Counted from the stretch's first letter, positions 47,100 to 58,049 are shown. The stretch is 64,000 nucleotides of DNA from Alteromonas macleodii ATCC 27126 (GCF_000172635.2 NC_018632.1:496001-560000), one strand, 5' to 3'. The notes: generated from the letters alone by a model not told the origin. A program made the numbers and translations.

Positions 47100-47118
47100 C
47101 TGAGTGTAATGCACTCAG
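47100..47118 (+). other. Orphan hairpin
   Basis: CTGAGTG-TAATG-CACTCAG (7-bp perfect stem) followed by gTCTTTTC. It looks like an intrinsic terminator on the + strand, but no + strand gene ends nearby. It could be the end of a short transcript. It belongs to a 342-bp gap without a protein gene. Confidence 0.5.
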
Positions 47119-47267
47119 GTCTTTTCTTCCATACGCAGAAGGTAGGTGTATTGATTAAACCATGTGAGCTTTTAAACAACTTGACGTAAGAGAAGCAAAA
47201 TTCGGCAAAGTTTACTTTTTTTAAAAGAAAATTACCCTGAGCTATGGAGTGGTAGCAGCAGTAAAGT

Positions 47268-47309
47268 GAGCCTGCTTCTCAATGCTTTGCAGCAAAGCGC
47301 AGCAGGCTC
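47268..47309. other. Two-stage hairpin after the chemoreceptor gene
   Basis: GAGCCTGCT and AGCAGGCTC (9 bp) enclose GCTTTGC-A-GCAAAGC. It lies 20 bp past the chemoreceptor stop on the minus strand. No T tract, so perhaps an mRNA 3' end protector or a REP-like element. Confidence 0.6.
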
Positions 47310-47327
47310 GTTGAAATGTAAAATGCT

Positions 47328-48956
47328 TTAAAGCTTAAAGCGGTTCGCAATGTCCATTATTGCTATACAGCTTGCGCGTAACGCCTGGCTCGCAGCTGCT
47401 AATTCATCTGCCGTTCTCAAGCTACTATCAGCAGCACCCGAAAGCGCATTGATGCGCATATTCGCTTCGGTAGCGGCTTCCGCTTGCTGCTCGGTAGCCC
47501 GCGCTATTTCGCTACTCATATCTGCAATTTCAGTCATTAAGCGATCAGCCTCTTGCAGATTTTGATTCGCCTGTATAGCGTTGTCTACCGTTTTGGTTGA
47601 CGCTGACTGGCTTACTTTTACTGCATCTACTGCGCTTTTGGCATTACTTTGCAGCTTTTCTATCATCGCTTGGATTTCATCGGTACTTTGTCCGGTTCGA
47701 CTTGCCAGTGTACGCACTTCATCAGCTACGACGGCGAAACCTCGTCCTTGCTCGCCAGCTCGCGCTGCTTCTATAGCAGCGTTAAGCGCCAGTAAGTTAG
47801 TTTGTTCGGCAATGCCGCGGATTACATCAAGTACAGCACCAATGCTTTCAGTCTGCGCAGCAAGTTCGGTAACCGCGCTACTTACGCTTTCAATATCAGA
47901 GGTAAGAGAGCGTATATCGTTAACGGTACTATCCACAACCGAGGCGCCGTTTTGTACGTTACCCCGCGCGCTGCTGGTACTTTTTTCTGCAGAATCTGCG
48001 TTATTGCTAACCTCATTTATCTGCGTTGTCATCTCTTCCATGGCAGCGGCAACTTGAAGCATGTTTTCATTTTGCGTCTGTGCCTGAGCGTTACTATTTT
48101 TACTTGATGTTTCTACAAGTTCTGCTTGCTGGGTCAGTGAATTAATATTCTCACGGATCCCCAACAGCGAATGGCGCATTTTTTCGGTATATTCATTAAA
48201 GTAGCGTGCCAAACGCGTTACTTCATCTTGGCCAGTTTCAGGCAACGAGCGGGTGAGATCACCTTCTCCTTGTGAGATATCCTTCATTCGCTCACTTACT
48301 TCTTGAACCGGTTTCACTATGCTGCCGCCAATAACATAAACAAGCACCACAACTAGCACTATGCTAACCAGACAAAACACCGCAATCACATTGCGAAGAT
48401 GAGCAAATTCTTTTTCAAGATTGGTAAGGTAGATACCAGAGCCCACTGTCCATCCCCACGGCTTGAACTCTTTAACGTAGGAAATTTTGTCGGTAGGTGA
48501 CTCTTCACCGGGAAGCGGCCATACATAATCGACAAAACCTTCACCTTTCGATTTCACTTTTTGCGCCATTTCTATAAAGAAGGCTTTGCCATTCCCGTCT
48601 TTAAAGGTTCGTAAATCTTGACCGTCAAGGGCGGGCTTGATGGGGTGCATAACCATAGATGGCGTTTGGTCTTGGATCCAAAAGTAGTTGCTTCCGTCGT
48701 ATCGTAGCGCTTTGACGGCCTCTAACGCCTGTTGCTTAGCGGTTGCCTCGTCTACGTCGGTGCGCGCCGCGAAGCTACTGAGCATGGTATGAACCACCTC
48801 GACCAGGTGCTGATTTTCATCATAAGACTTTTGCTTTAATGCTTCGTAGTGCCTGTTTAAAACAACGGCAGTAAGAAGTACAAATAACAGCGTAATTAGG
48901 GCAACGATAATGCCCAAACGTTGAATTAAACTGAATTTTCTTAACCACATCGGCAA
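47328..48956 (-). CDS. Methyl-accepting chemotaxis protein with sCache_2 sensor
   Basis: A 542-residue chemoreceptor. Membrane helix 1 (about 9-31), a periplasmic sCache_2 domain (about 35-190, including [30 protein letters not shown] and [13 protein letters not shown] in outline), membrane helix 2 (about 193-215), HAMP ([21 protein letters not shown]), and a signalling domain with the hairpin tip [40 protein letters not shown]. sCache_2 domains often bind short-chain carboxylates, but the ligand is not determined here. Confidence 0.94.
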   Translation of the reverse strand: MPMWLRKFSLIQRLGIIVALITLLFVLLTAVVLNRHYEALKQKSYDENQHLVEVVHTMLSSFAARTDVDEATAKQQALEAVKALRYDGSNYFWIQDQTPSMVMHPIKPALDGQDLRTFKDGNGKAFFIEMAQKVKSKGEGFVDYVWPLPGEESPTDKISYVKEFKPWGWTVGSGIYLTNLEKEFAHLRNVIAVFCLVSIVLVVVLVYVIGGSIVKPVQEVSERMKDISQGEGDLTRSLPETGQDEVTRLARYFNEYTEKMRHSLLGIRENINSLTQQAELVETSSKNSNAQAQTQNENMLQVAAAMEEMTTQINEVSNNADSAEKSTSSARGNVQNGASVVDSTVNDIRSLTSDIESVSSAVTELAAQTESIGAVLDVIRGIAEQTNLLALNAAIEAARAGEQGRGFAVVADEVRTLASRTGQSTDEIQAMIEKLQSNAKSAVDAVKVSQSASTKTVDNAIQANQNLQEADRLMTEIADMSSEIARATEQQAEAATEANMRINALSGAADSSLRTADELAAASQALRASCIAIMDIANRFKL

Positions 48957-49082
48957 ATACCTATCTATTTGTATTTTTGTTTTTTTAAAGTGTAGACGGT
49001 TTTTATACTTCTACTTATTACTCCAGAGTTAAATTAGACAAATGTACCAAAATTTAAGTATGGCACTTTTTGTGGTGTTTAT

Positions 49083-49541
49083 TCAGCAATCTAAAGGCAG
49101 TCGAACTGTTGATTTAAGCTCTTTAAGGGAAATACTTGATGATATATCTGATATGCCGGGGAGTTTTCGCAGTACTGTATCTACAAAGTGGCCGTAATCA
49201 TCCAAGTCTCTGGCCACCACTTGTAGTAAGAAATCAGCGCCACCTGTGATGTTGTGGCAGCTTAAAACGTTGTCGCAGCGTTGAATAATATCAATAAAGT
49301 CACTCGTTGTTTTTGTGTCATGGGCTGTGTAAGTGAGCTGTACAAACGCCAGCACGCCATACCCTAGCTTTCGTTTGTTCAGGTTCGCTTGGTAACTCTC
49401 AATGTATCCTTCGCTCTCTAATCGTCTTACGCGTCTCCAGCAGGGTGTTTCACTCATATTGAGCTTTTCAGCCAGCTTGGCGTTCGACAGTTTTCCGTCC
49501 TTTTGAAGTAAGGCTAAAATTTTCTTATCAACATTATCCAT
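49083..49541 (-). CDS. Lrp/AsnC family transcriptional regulator
   Basis: A 152-residue regulator: N-terminal helix-turn-helix (DNVDKKILALLQKDGKLSNAKLAEKLNMSETPCWRRVRRLE in outline) and C-terminal RAM effector domain with VLSCHNITGGADFLLQVVARD. It is close to Lrp-like proteins that respond to amino acids. It lies next to and divergent from the alcohol dehydrogenase gene, and about 1.5 kb from putA, so either could be the target. Confidence 0.92.
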   Translation of the reverse strand: MDNVDKKILALLQKDGKLSNAKLAEKLNMSETPCWRRVRRLESEGYIESYQANLNKRKLGYGVLAFVQLTYTAHDTKTTSDFIDIIQRCDNVLSCHNITGGADFLLQVVARDLDDYGHFVDTVLRKLPGISDISSSISLKELKSTVRLPLDC

Positions 49542-49717
49542 GCTCTTCTTTACGTCCTATTTGATGGATTCTTTCCTAAATTAAATGCCAATTAAAAGCT
49601 TCTTTCAATTTGGGCTATTTAAGCTAAATAGAAAGCAAGGTTATTTCGCGAGCACTCTTTTAGAATTAGTCACAATGGTGTGAACACTTATTAGTCTTAT
49701 TTTGGAGGGCTGTAATC

Positions 49718-50764
49718 ATGAAAGCTGTGGTATTTGAATCGTTTGGTGGACAATTAAATATTCAGGACGTAAAGAAGCCCATGCCAAAATCTCACGGAGT
49801 AGTGATACGGGTAAAAGCCACAGGCGTGTGCCGCAGCGATTGGCATGGCTGGATGGGACATGATGATGGAATAAACTTACCTCATGTACCGGGTCATGAA
49901 TTTGCTGGCGTTGTAGAGTCCGTTGGAAGCGATGTAAAGCGATTCAAAGCGGGCGATAAAGTTACGGTGCCTTTTATTAGTGCGTGTGGAAGATGTTCAG
50001 AATGCTCTTCGGGTAATCACCAGGTGTGTGGTAACCAAACACAGCCGGGTTTTACTCACTGGGGCTCGTTTGCAGAATATGTAGAAATCGATTTTGGAGA
50101 CGTTAATCTGGTTCATCTCCCTGAAGAAATAGACTACGTGACTGCGGCTAGTTTGGGTTGCCGTTTTGCTACATCATTTCGCGCAGTGGTTGACCAAGGT
50201 AAGGTGAGCGCTGGGCAATGGGTCGCTGTTCACGGCTGTGGTGGCGTTGGGCTATCTGCTGTGATGATTGCATCGAGTATTGGCGCAAACGTTATTGCCG
50301 TTGATATTTCAGATGACGCACTAGCATTGGCGCAAAAGCTTGGCGCTGATGTGGTGATAAATGCTAAAAATGAAAAGGATGTGTCTGCGACAATTAAGCG
50401 CCTCTCATCAGGCGGTGCGCACGTGTCAATTGACGCCTTAGGAAATCCTATTACCTGTGTTAACTCGGTAAATAGCTTAAGAAAGCGTGGTAAACATGTT
50501 CAAGTTGGTTTGCTATTAGCTGAACAGTCAACGCCTCCTATTCCCATGGATACGGTCGTTGCACATGAGCTTGAAGTAATAGGTAGTCACGGTATGCAGG
50601 CGTATCGTTACGAGGCCATGTTTGGCATGATCGCCACAAAAAAGCTGAATCCCCAAGCCCTGATTGGAAAGATAATTTCACTTCAAGAAGCGCCTAAAGC
50701 GTTGACTGAAATGGACAAATATTCACAACCTGGCGTGACCGTTATTTCTTTTGATGAAAAGTGA
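49718..50764 (+). CDS. Zinc-dependent alcohol dehydrogenase
   Basis: A 348-residue MDR-superfamily oxidoreductase. The catalytic zinc site is in [13 protein letters not shown] and GHEFAGVVE, the structural zinc site is the four-Cys cluster [15 protein letters not shown], and the NAD(P) fold carries [13 protein letters not shown]. This is similar to the zinc alcohol dehydrogenases of the threonine/alcohol dehydrogenase group; the substrate is not certain. Translated from TTTGGAGGG, 9 bases upstream. Confidence 0.92.
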   Translation: MKAVVFESFGGQLNIQDVKKPMPKSHGVVIRVKATGVCRSDWHGWMGHDDGINLPHVPGHEFAGVVESVGSDVKRFKAGDKVTVPFISACGRCSECSSGNHQVCGNQTQPGFTHWGSFAEYVEIDFGDVNLVHLPEEIDYVTAASLGCRFATSFRAVVDQGKVSAGQWVAVHGCGGVGLSAVMIASSIGANVIAVDISDDALALAQKLGADVVINAKNEKDVSATIKRLSSGGAHVSIDALGNPITCVNSVNSLRKRGKHVQVGLLLAEQSTPPIPMDTVVAHELEVIGSHGMQAYRYEAMFGMIATKKLNPQALIGKIISLQEAPKALTEMDKYSQPGVTVISFDEK

Positions 50765-51061
50765 AAAACAGGGCTTGTTGAGCTGCGTGTGAAATGTCAT
50801 CTAACGCACTGAATACGTAGCTTGACAGAGAATCAAAAAAACTTTGCTGGTAGGGGCTTGGCAGGGCGATTTTGTGTGCTACCATCCGCGCAAATTTGGC
50901 ACTGTCGTGATCTTCATCCAAAAGTATAAAGTTAAAAGAAGAACGACAGGTCAACGCAGGGTTTCGACTTTGCTTGTTTTTTAGCCGCTTCCATGTAACC
51001 GTGAGCAGTCTTACACGGCGGGAACGCTTTTTGTTACAGCTATTTCTATGAAAGGGTTGCA

Positions 51062-54000
51062 ATGCTCATTAACGACACACTTCATACAACTTCACCCCTA
51101 CGCCAGCGTATAAGAGACTACTATCGCATTAGTGAGTCGGTGGCTGTGGATCAAATCCTTCCCATTGCCGAGGTAAACCCACGTGCACGAAGCCGTGCAT
51201 GGGAACGCGCACGAAAGATGGTGCTTCAAATTCGCCGAGAGCAAGAAGGGCACGGTGGTGTTGACGCATTATTAAATGAATACTCGCTATCTACAGCAGA
51301 AGGTGTGGTATTGATGTGCTTGGCTGAAGCCTTGCTGCGTGTTCCAGACAAAGCCACTCAAGATGAGCTTATTCGTGACAAACTGTCTCAGGGACAGTGG
51401 ACACCTCACTTGGGGAATTCAGAGTCGTTATTTGTTAACGCATCGGCGTGGGGCTTGTTGTTTACGGGCAACATGGTGAACTATGCCGACAAGCGCAAGA
51501 AAGAACAGTTTGGCTTATTAAAACAAACCCTTGGCCGCTTAGGTGAACCTGTTATTCGCCGCGCTATGAACATTGCGATGCGCGTTATGGGTCGTCAGTT
51601 CGTTATGGGCGAAACCATTGAAGATGCGGTAGATCGCGCCAAAGAGAAAGAAACCAAAGGGTACGTATATTCTTACGACATGCTAGGCGAAGGCGCACGC
51701 ACTATGCGCGACGCTGAGCGTTACTACGATGCATACGTAAAAGCAATAAAAGTAATCGGTAAAGCGGCTAACGGACGCGGTCCTAAGCGTTCACCGGGGA
51801 TCTCGGTAAAGCTTTCTGCTATTCACCCACGCTTTGAATTTTCTCACCGCGAACGCGCCATGGCAGACATTCCGCCGCGCTTGAAAGCGCTGTGTATGAT
51901 GGCGAAAGAATACGATATCGGTTTAACCGTAGATGCGGAAGAAGCTGACCGTCTAGAGCTTTCTCTAGATATTATTGAAGCTGTATTTCGCGATGAAGAC
52001 CTGAACGGTTGGACAGGCTTTGGCTTGGCCGTACAGGCGTACCAAAAACGCGCAATCCACGTTATAGAGCACTTACGTGAACTTACCCTAGAGGTAGGTC
52101 GTCCGCTAATGGTGCGTTTAGTTAAAGGTGCCTATTGGGATACTGAGATTAAGCTTACTCAACAAGCGGGCCTTGAAGAGTTCCCTGTATTTACCCGTAA
52201 GTCGTCAACAGATGTGTCATACCATGCCTGTGCGAACCGTCTACTTGAATATCGCGACACCATTTACCCGCAGTTTGCGACTCACAATGCCTACACAGCG
52301 TCTGTAATTGTTGAGCTTGCTGGTGACGACAAAGAAGGTTTTGAGTTCCAGTGTCTGCACGGTATGGGCGATACTCTTTACGATCAGGTGGTAACACAGG
52401 ATAAAATTCAGTGCCGTGTTTATGCACCTGTAGGTGAACACGAAGACTTATTGGCCTACCTTGTACGTCGTCTTCTTGAAAACGGCGCGAACTCGTCGTT
52501 TGTAAACGCCATCGTTGACGATGAAAAACCGGTTGAGTCTTTGCTTGAAGATCCGGTAGAGAAAACACAACGCCTGAAAGTACGCTATAACAAGTTAATC
52601 AAAACCCCACGTGGGCTGTATGCGCCAGAGCGCGATAACTCGCGTGGTCTAGACCTTACCGACACCAATGCGGTAACGGCGCTTAAACACGAACTTGAAC
52701 GCTGGCAGGATTACTACAAAGTGACCGGTGAAGTGCCAGAAGGTGCGACAGCGGTACTTAGCCCAACTAACCACAACGACGTGGTAGGTTATCACCATTA
52801 CGCTACGCCTGATGATATGCGTAAAGCATTAGATGAAGCCGAAGCTGGGTTTGAAGCATGGTCTAAACGCGATGTAAGCGAGCGCGCTGAAATACTTAAT
52901 CGAACAGCAGATGCGCTTGAGCGCCACATGGCAGAACTTATCGCTATCTGTATGCGTGAAGCCGGTAAAGTAGCGCAAGACAGTATTGATGAAGTGCGTG
53001 AAGCCGTTGATTTCTGTCGCTACTACGCGGCGCGTGCAGAAGAGCTTGCTGAAGATCAACGCTTACTTCCTCGTGGTGTTGTGCTTTGTATTAGCCCGTG
53101 GAACTTCCCACTAGCCATTTTCTTAGGCCAGGTGGCAGCGGCACTTGTAACAGGTAACACGGTTATTGCTAAGCCTGCTGAACAAACCAGCATTATTGCG
53201 CAGCGTGCGGTAGATATTATGCACTCGGTAGGCCTGCCAGAAGACGCACTGAAACTTATTGTGTCGCCTGGTAAAGAAGTGGGCGAAACCCTTCTACCAG
53301 ACGAGCGCATTAAAGCGGTAATGTTCACAGGTTCAACGCAAACCGGTACGTTAATTTCTCAAGTGCTTGCAGAACGTGGTGGCGAACAGGTGCCATTGAT
53401 TGCAGAGACGGGCGGTCAAAACTGTATGATTGTTGATTCAACTGCACTGCCAGAGCAGGTAGTTGATGACGTGATCCACTCTGGCTTCCAAAGTGCCGGT
53501 CAGCGCTGTTCAGCGCTTCGCGTATTGTTCGTACAAGATGAAATTGCTGATGACCTTATCGAAATGCTAACCGGCGCCATGAAAGAGCTTACCGTTGGTG
53601 ATCCAACGCAGCTTGCTACCGATGTGGGCCCTGTAATTGACGAGAAGGCGCTTAAGAGCCTAACCGATCACCAAGAGTATATGGAAGATAAAGCTAAGCT
53701 GCTTTATCGCAATGAAATGCCAGCAGGCTTTGAAAACGGTACTTTCTTTGCGCCGACCTTATATGAAATCAAGAACATTGATGTGCTTGAAAAAGAAGTG
53801 TTCGGTCCTGTGGTACATATTGTTCGCTTTAAGTCGAAAGACCTTGATAATGTGCTAGAGCAAATCAATGGCACAGGTTACGGCCTGACTATGGGCATTC
53901 ACTCGCGTATTGAAGAGCGTGCCAACGAGCTAGCAGCGAAGAGCCGCGCGGGTAACGTGTACATTAACCGCAACATGATTGGCGCTATTGTTGGCGTTCA

Positions 54001-54859
54001 GCCATTCGGTGGACGTGGATTGTCTGGTACAGGTCCAAAAGCGGGTGGCCCTAACTATCTGCCTCGCTTAATGATGGAGCGTGCCACACCTAAGCCATCG
54101 CACATTGATGATGTAGATGGTACTGATGCAGCGCTTGTCGGTGATGAAAAGATTGCCGAGCGTGCGCACGTAATGATGGATAAAGCGAAAGCGGTAGAAG
54201 TGCAGTGGCGTCATACGCCGTTGAATGACCGTATTTCTATGGTACGTCAGCTTCTTGCTAAAATTGCGAAAGTGGACATCGTTGACGAGCTTGCTGATGA
54301 CTTGAACCGTACGCTTGCGACGGCGCGTCAGCAGTTAACCAGTGTTGAACGCAAGCTTGCCAAGCCACAAACCTTGCCGGGGCCAACAGGTGAATCGAAC
54401 AAGCTTTACCTAGAGCCTCGCGGGATCTTGGTGTGTTTTGCCGATAAAGAAGTAACCTTTGAATACTGGTTACTGTCTATTGTGACCGCGCTATCAACGG
54501 GTAACCCGGTAGTATCAGTTGTGTCTGAAATCTTCTATGAAGAAGCCGTTGAAATTCAAAACAAGTTTGAATCAACTGGCGCACCAAAAGGCTTATTCCA
54601 GGTAGCGCGTCTTGCGCATCTAGATACCTTGCTAATGGATGAAGATTTATCTGGCGTGGTGGTCGACTCTGGTACTGAGCGTACTGCGCGTATTACAGCA
54701 ATGCTGTCATCTCGCGAAGGCGCTATCTTGCCGGTTATCACAGCTGAATATAACGATAACCTTATTCAGCGTTTGATGACCGAAAAAACCATCAGTATTG
54801 ATACTACGGCATCAGGTGGTAACACATCGTTGATGACCCTAGTTGAAGATGATGAATAA
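51062..54859 (+). CDS. putA: Bifunctional proline dehydrogenase / L-glutamate gamma-semialdehyde dehydrogenase
   Basis: Oxidises proline to glutamate in two steps. At 1265 residues it carries the PRODH barrel (about 120-470, including SVKLSAIHPRFE and VRLVKGAYWDTEIK), the P5C dehydrogenase domain (about 540-1020; catalytic Cys816 in SAGQRCSALR, Glu in LIAETGGQN), and a C-terminal ALDH-like domain (about 1080-1255). There is no N-terminal ribbon-helix-helix domain as in E. coli PutA, so it cannot repress its own operon that way. The upstream 297-bp gap carries its promoter. Confidence 0.97.
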   Translation: MLINDTLHTTSPLRQRIRDYYRISESVAVDQILPIAEVNPRARSRAWERARKMVLQIRREQEGHGGVDALLNEYSLSTAEGVVLMCLAEALLRVPDKATQDELIRDKLSQGQWTPHLGNSESLFVNASAWGLLFTGNMVNYADKRKKEQFGLLKQTLGRLGEPVIRRAMNIAMRVMGRQFVMGETIEDAVDRAKEKETKGYVYSYDMLGEGARTMRDAERYYDAYVKAIKVIGKAANGRGPKRSPGISVKLSAIHPRFEFSHRERAMADIPPRLKALCMMAKEYDIGLTVDAEEADRLELSLDIIEAVFRDEDLNGWTGFGLAVQAYQKRAIHVIEHLRELTLEVGRPLMVRLVKGAYWDTEIKLTQQAGLEEFPVFTRKSSTDVSYHACANRLLEYRDTIYPQFATHNAYTASVIVELAGDDKEGFEFQCLHGMGDTLYDQVVTQDKIQCRVYAPVGEHEDLLAYLVRRLLENGANSSFVNAIVDDEKPVESLLEDPVEKTQRLKVRYNKLIKTPRGLYAPERDNSRGLDLTDTNAVTALKHELERWQDYYKVTGEVPEGATAVLSPTNHNDVVGYHHYATPDDMRKALDEAEAGFEAWSKRDVSERAEILNRTADALERHMAELIAICMREAGKVAQDSIDEVREAVDFCRYYAARAEELAEDQRLLPRGVVLCISPWNFPLAIFLGQVAAALVTGNTVIAKPAEQTSIIAQRAVDIMHSVGLPEDALKLIVSPGKEVGETLLPDERIKAVMFTGSTQTGTLISQVLAERGGEQVPLIAETGGQNCMIVDSTALPEQVVDDVIHSGFQSAGQRCSALRVLFVQDEIADDLIEMLTGAMKELTVGDPTQLATDVGPVIDEKALKSLTDHQEYMEDKAKLLYRNEMPAGFENGTFFAPTLYEIKNIDVLEKEVFGPVVHIVRFKSKDLDNVLEQINGTGYGLTMGIHSRIEERANELAAKSRAGNVYINRNMIGAIVGVQPFGGRGLSGTGPKAGGPNYLPRLMMERATPKPSHIDDVDGTDAALVGDEKIAERAHVMMDKAKAVEVQWRHTPLNDRISMVRQLLAKIAKVDIVDELADDLNRTLATARQQLTSVERKLAKPQTLPGPTGESNKLYLEPRGILVCFADKEVTFEYWLLSIVTALSTGNPVVSVVSEIFYEEAVEIQNKFESTGAPKGLFQVARLAHLDTLLMDEDLSGVVVDSGTERTARITAMLSSREGAILPVITAEYNDNLIQRLMTEKTISIDTTASGGNTSLMTLVEDDE

Positions 54860-54935
54860 GCGGTAATACTTGCGGTAAATACCGACTTGTCAAGATAGCG
54901 ATTTAATTGAGAGCTATCTTCACAACATGTCATTC

Positions 54936-54963
54936 AAAGGCCAGCGCTAAGCTGGCCTTTTTA
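54936..54963 (+). terminator. Terminator of putA
   Basis: AAAGGCCAGC-GCTAA-GCTGGCCTTT followed by TT, a 10-bp perfect stem, 75 bp downstream of the putA stop. Confidence 0.94.
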
Positions 54964-55010
54964 ATACCTTATTCCTACCTTTCTCATTTATTTCTAATTC
55001 CTTGCTCTTT

Positions 55011-55029
55011 CCTTAACCGGACCTTAACC
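55011..55029 (+). promoter_or_regulatory. CCTTAACC direct repeat upstream of the efflux operon
   Basis: CCTTAACC occurs at 55011-55018 and again at 55022-55029, so the copies are 11 bp apart, about one helical turn. This spacing is typical of OmpR/PhoB-family binding sites. It lies about 90 bp upstream of the first gene, just before TTGAAA, a possible -35 box. The regulator of this operon is OmpR-type. Confidence 0.5.
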
Positions 55030-55119
55030 CTGCGTTTGAAATACTCGTGTCAGTTAATTTAAAAAAGCTGCGCATAGACCTTCGAAAGTAAGCTGTGCGC
55101 CAAATAATAGGCACAAGTC

Positions 55120-56574
55120 ATGGGCAAGATAAAACTGACGGTAAATAGCATTACCCTTTGCATTTTGCTGTCTGCATGTACAAGTACTGATGACAGAGCG
55201 TTGAGCGAATCGGTATCGTCGTCAACGGGTAACAATGTTGTGTGGCAGTCTCAAGGACGGCAACAAGAATCAACACAAACCTTGCAGCTGAATTCGGACA
55301 CGACGTTAACCGATGTCATTGATATCAAAGAGTTACCCCACTTAGCTGGTTACATTGATGAAGCCCTGTCTTCTAATGCTAGTCTGCAGCAGTCGTTAAT
55401 AACGCTTAGAAAAGCACAAGTAGCCATTGATAGTGCAAAAGCGGATAGGAACCTTAATGTTGACGCGAGCTTCTCTGCGTCAAAAAGTGAAACCACCAAT
55501 AGCAGTGCATCTACCAGCTCAAATACCAACTCCAGTACGAGCTCTAATTCGAGCAGTCCGAGCTATAGTGCGAGCATGAATGTCAGTTGGGAGCTGGACC
55601 TATGGCAAAAAATCAGCGATGGAATAAGTGCAGCAAACTTAGATGCAGCAAGTGCCAGAGCCAGCTATCAGTCTGCCAGAGATTCTCTGGTCGCTAACGT
55701 AGTAAGAAGCTATATCGACGTACTCACTCAGCAGCAATTACTGAATATTGAGCAGTCTCGGTTAACGGTACTAGAAAATAACGAAGCCGTTATTTTAAAG
55801 CGCTATAGCACCGGGCTAGGAAGCCTAGACGATTTAGATACTGCGCGTACAAGCAGTGCAAATACTCGCGCTACTATTGCCCAATATGAAAATGCACTTT
55901 TAACAGCAAAGCGCACGTTGGCCGTACTCTTAGGCAGACAAAACCAATCGCTAAACGAGCTCAACACTCAAGTTAGTTTTCCCGACGTGTTATTGCCGCT
56001 AACAACTTTGCCGAAACAGGATCTGGCACGTAGACCCGATCTTCAGGCGGCCTTTTATGCGTTAAAAGCAACAGAGTTTGAAGTCGATGTGGCGTACAAA
56101 GCCCTGTTGCCAAGCATTAGCTTGTCTGCATCCCTTTCTGATAATGCCTCTACACCTTCACAAGCTTTGTTTACTAACCCTTTGTGGAGTTTGCTTGGAC
56201 AGATGACCGCGCCACTGTTTCAGGGGGGCGCTCTAAGGGCGCAAGTTGAAGATGCAAAGCTAACCTCAGCCAATGCCTGGTGGCAGTATCGCGAAACGTT
56301 ATTAACGGCGGTACAGGAAACCCAAAATGCGCTGGATAGCGAGACTGCGTTGAGTGCTCGAATTAGCCACATCAACGTGGCGCTAGCAAATGCAGAGCGC
56401 AGCGTCTCTACCATTGAAGGTCAATATCGACAGGGCCTTGCTGACATCTTGGACTTACTTTCCGTATATGACACGCGCTTTAACTTACAAGCTCAGGCAG
56501 TTGAGCTGCACGCCCAGAAATTACAAAACCGAATTGACTTAGGCCTAGCCCTTGGCCTTGGAGTGTCACAATGA
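55120..56574 (+). CDS. RND efflux outer-membrane lipoprotein (TolC/NodT family)
   Basis: A 484-residue OM channel subunit with a signal peptide and lipobox (LLSACTS). Two repeated outer membrane efflux protein domains (about 80-270 and 285-480) make the coiled-coil alpha-barrel. A Ser/Thr/Asn-rich insert of about 30 residues lies at 123-150, in a surface loop position. First gene of a five-gene unit; its stop overlaps the start of the adaptor gene by four bases. Confidence 0.91.
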   Translation: MGKIKLTVNSITLCILLSACTSTDDRALSESVSSSTGNNVVWQSQGRQQESTQTLQLNSDTTLTDVIDIKELPHLAGYIDEALSSNASLQQSLITLRKAQVAIDSAKADRNLNVDASFSASKSETTNSSASTSSNTNSSTSSNSSSPSYSASMNVSWELDLWQKISDGISAANLDAASARASYQSARDSLVANVVRSYIDVLTQQQLLNIEQSRLTVLENNEAVILKRYSTGLGSLDDLDTARTSSANTRATIAQYENALLTAKRTLAVLLGRQNQSLNELNTQVSFPDVLLPLTTLPKQDLARRPDLQAAFYALKATEFEVDVAYKALLPSISLSASLSDNASTPSQALFTNPLWSLLGQMTAPLFQGGALRAQVEDAKLTSANAWWQYRETLLTAVQETQNALDSETALSARISHINVALANAERSVSTIEGQYRQGLADILDLLSVYDTRFNLQAQAVELHAQKLQNRIDLGLALGLGVSQ

Positions 56575-58049
56575 GAAACAAACGAATTATTGTAACCTTA
56601 CTCGCCGCTGCAAGTATTGCGCTAGCGGTTATGTATACCATGATGAATATGGGTGCCCAACATCCCGGCGCAAAACCGCAGACCGAATCAAAGCCAACGT
56701 CTCCAGCAATTTCCGCGAATGCTGAGCAACCACAAAATGCCGCTCAGGCAAAGAAAACTGCAGGTGGTGAAAGGCCAGCAGCATTACCTGCTGCCGATAG
56801 CGGTGTGAACAGGTTTAACAAGGCAAGCGACACGTCATCAGTGAATACCACTAATCGCAGCCCAAAGGGAGAACAAAGCGGCAATACTCAGCTGGCTCAA
56901 GTAGGCGTTATTGATGTAACCGCTGACAGCTATAACGCTAAGGTGAGGGGGTATGGTCAGGTTGTTCCGCAAGATAGTTTGAGCTTAGTCGCACAGGTTA
57001 GTGGTCAAGTTACTGATATATCTTCGTCTTTTAAAACTGGTGCCCTAGTGGCAAATAACACGGTATTGGCACGTATTGATGACACCAACTATCAACAGGC
57101 GTTAGCAAGTGCAAATGCTACCTATCAAGCGGCTGTGGTAAGTCTGGAAGAAGAGCGATTACAAGGTATTCAAGCGAAAGATGAATGGACACGTTCAGGG
57201 CTTGATGGTGAACCTTTATCGGCATTAGTACTGCGTGAGCCACAGCTAAAGGCGGCTCAGGCCACTTTGGATGAAGCCGAGCAAAGTGTAAATTCAGCCA
57301 AGCGAGATTTGGCGTTTACCTCGTTACGTGCACCTTTTAATGCATTGGTGGTCAGCCGTGACATTGCGCTAGGGAGCTATGTTCAAACTGGAAGTGCGGT
57401 CGCCACACTCTATTCTGCAGATATTGCCGAAGTGGCTATTGGCCTTTCACCTAGCCAATGGGCTCAACTACCTTCTGGTGATGAAACGCAGTTGTCTGGT
57501 GATGCCTCCCTTAACTGGCCGGTAACGCTTACCGATACCACTACGGGAAATACCTGGGTTGCCAATATCGTTCGCGCTGAATGGCATCAAAGTGATACAA
57601 CGCGTCAGCGTAACGCCATAGCGGTTATTGAAAAGCCGTTAGCATACTCAACGCCTCTTTTATTCGGCAGCTTTGTGCAGGCAGATATTGAAGGAAGAGC
57701 TCTCGACAATGTCTGGAAACTGCCGGCTTCTGCTATCTCGCAAAAGCAAGAAGTATGGTTAGTAATGCCATCTACCGGGCAGTTGGCAAAGTTCACGCCT
57801 TCGGTTCTGTTTGAAAGCGAAGGTTATGCCTACATCACCCCACCAAAAACCAGTGATGTTACGGGCGATATTGTGAGTAATGTTGCGGGTAAAACCTCGG
57901 GTAACGCTAGCGGCAACAGCATGTCAGAACAGGTTGGCGAAATACGCCAAGCGCTGGTGGTTGCGCGCCCTTTAAACAGCTATCTGGTGAATACCAAAGT
58001 ATTACCTGTAGTGGAAGGACAAACAGGAGGGCAAGCCGATGACAAATAA
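56571..58049 (+). CDS. RND efflux periplasmic adaptor (membrane fusion protein)
   Basis: A 492-residue HlyD/AcrA-type adaptor: N-terminal membrane helix (6-24), a long Pro/Ala/Thr/Ser-rich linker to about residue 110, a lipoyl-like half motif (VVPQDSLSLVAQVSGQVTDIS) and a coiled-coil hairpin, then the beta-barrel (FTSLRAPFNALVVSRDIALGSYV). The long linker is unusual. It overlaps the pump gene by eleven bases, so translation is coupled. Confidence 0.9.
   Translation: MRNKRIIVTLLAAASIALAVMYTMMNMGAQHPGAKPQTESKPTSPAISANAEQPQNAAQAKKTAGGERPAALPAADSGVNRFNKASDTSSVNTTNRSPKGEQSGNTQLAQVGVIDVTADSYNAKVRGYGQVVPQDSLSLVAQVSGQVTDISSSFKTGALVANNTVLARIDDTNYQQALASANATYQAAVVSLEEERLQGIQAKDEWTRSGLDGEPLSALVLREPQLKAAQATLDEAEQSVNSAKRDLAFTSLRAPFNALVVSRDIALGSYVQTGSAVATLYSADIAEVAIGLSPSQWAQLPSGDETQLSGDASLNWPVTLTDTTTGNTWVANIVRAEWHQSDTTRQRNAIAVIEKPLAYSTPLLFGSFVQADIEGRALDNVWKLPASAISQKQEVWLVMPSTGQLAKFTPSVLFESEGYAYITPPKTSDVTGDIVSNVAGKTSGNASGNSMSEQVGEIRQALVVARPLNSYLVNTKVLPVVEGQTGGQADDK

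Noticed and set aside
47581..48057. A 158-residue + strand frame opposite the chemoreceptor
   Set aside because: Antisense shadow of the repetitive chemoreceptor signalling domain; composition is Ala/Ser-rich and not protein-like.
50742..51062. A 106-residue minus-strand reading frame in the putA upstream gap
   Set aside because: It overlaps the end of the alcohol dehydrogenase gene, has no visible ribosome site, lies opposite the expected putA promoter and has no recognisable family.
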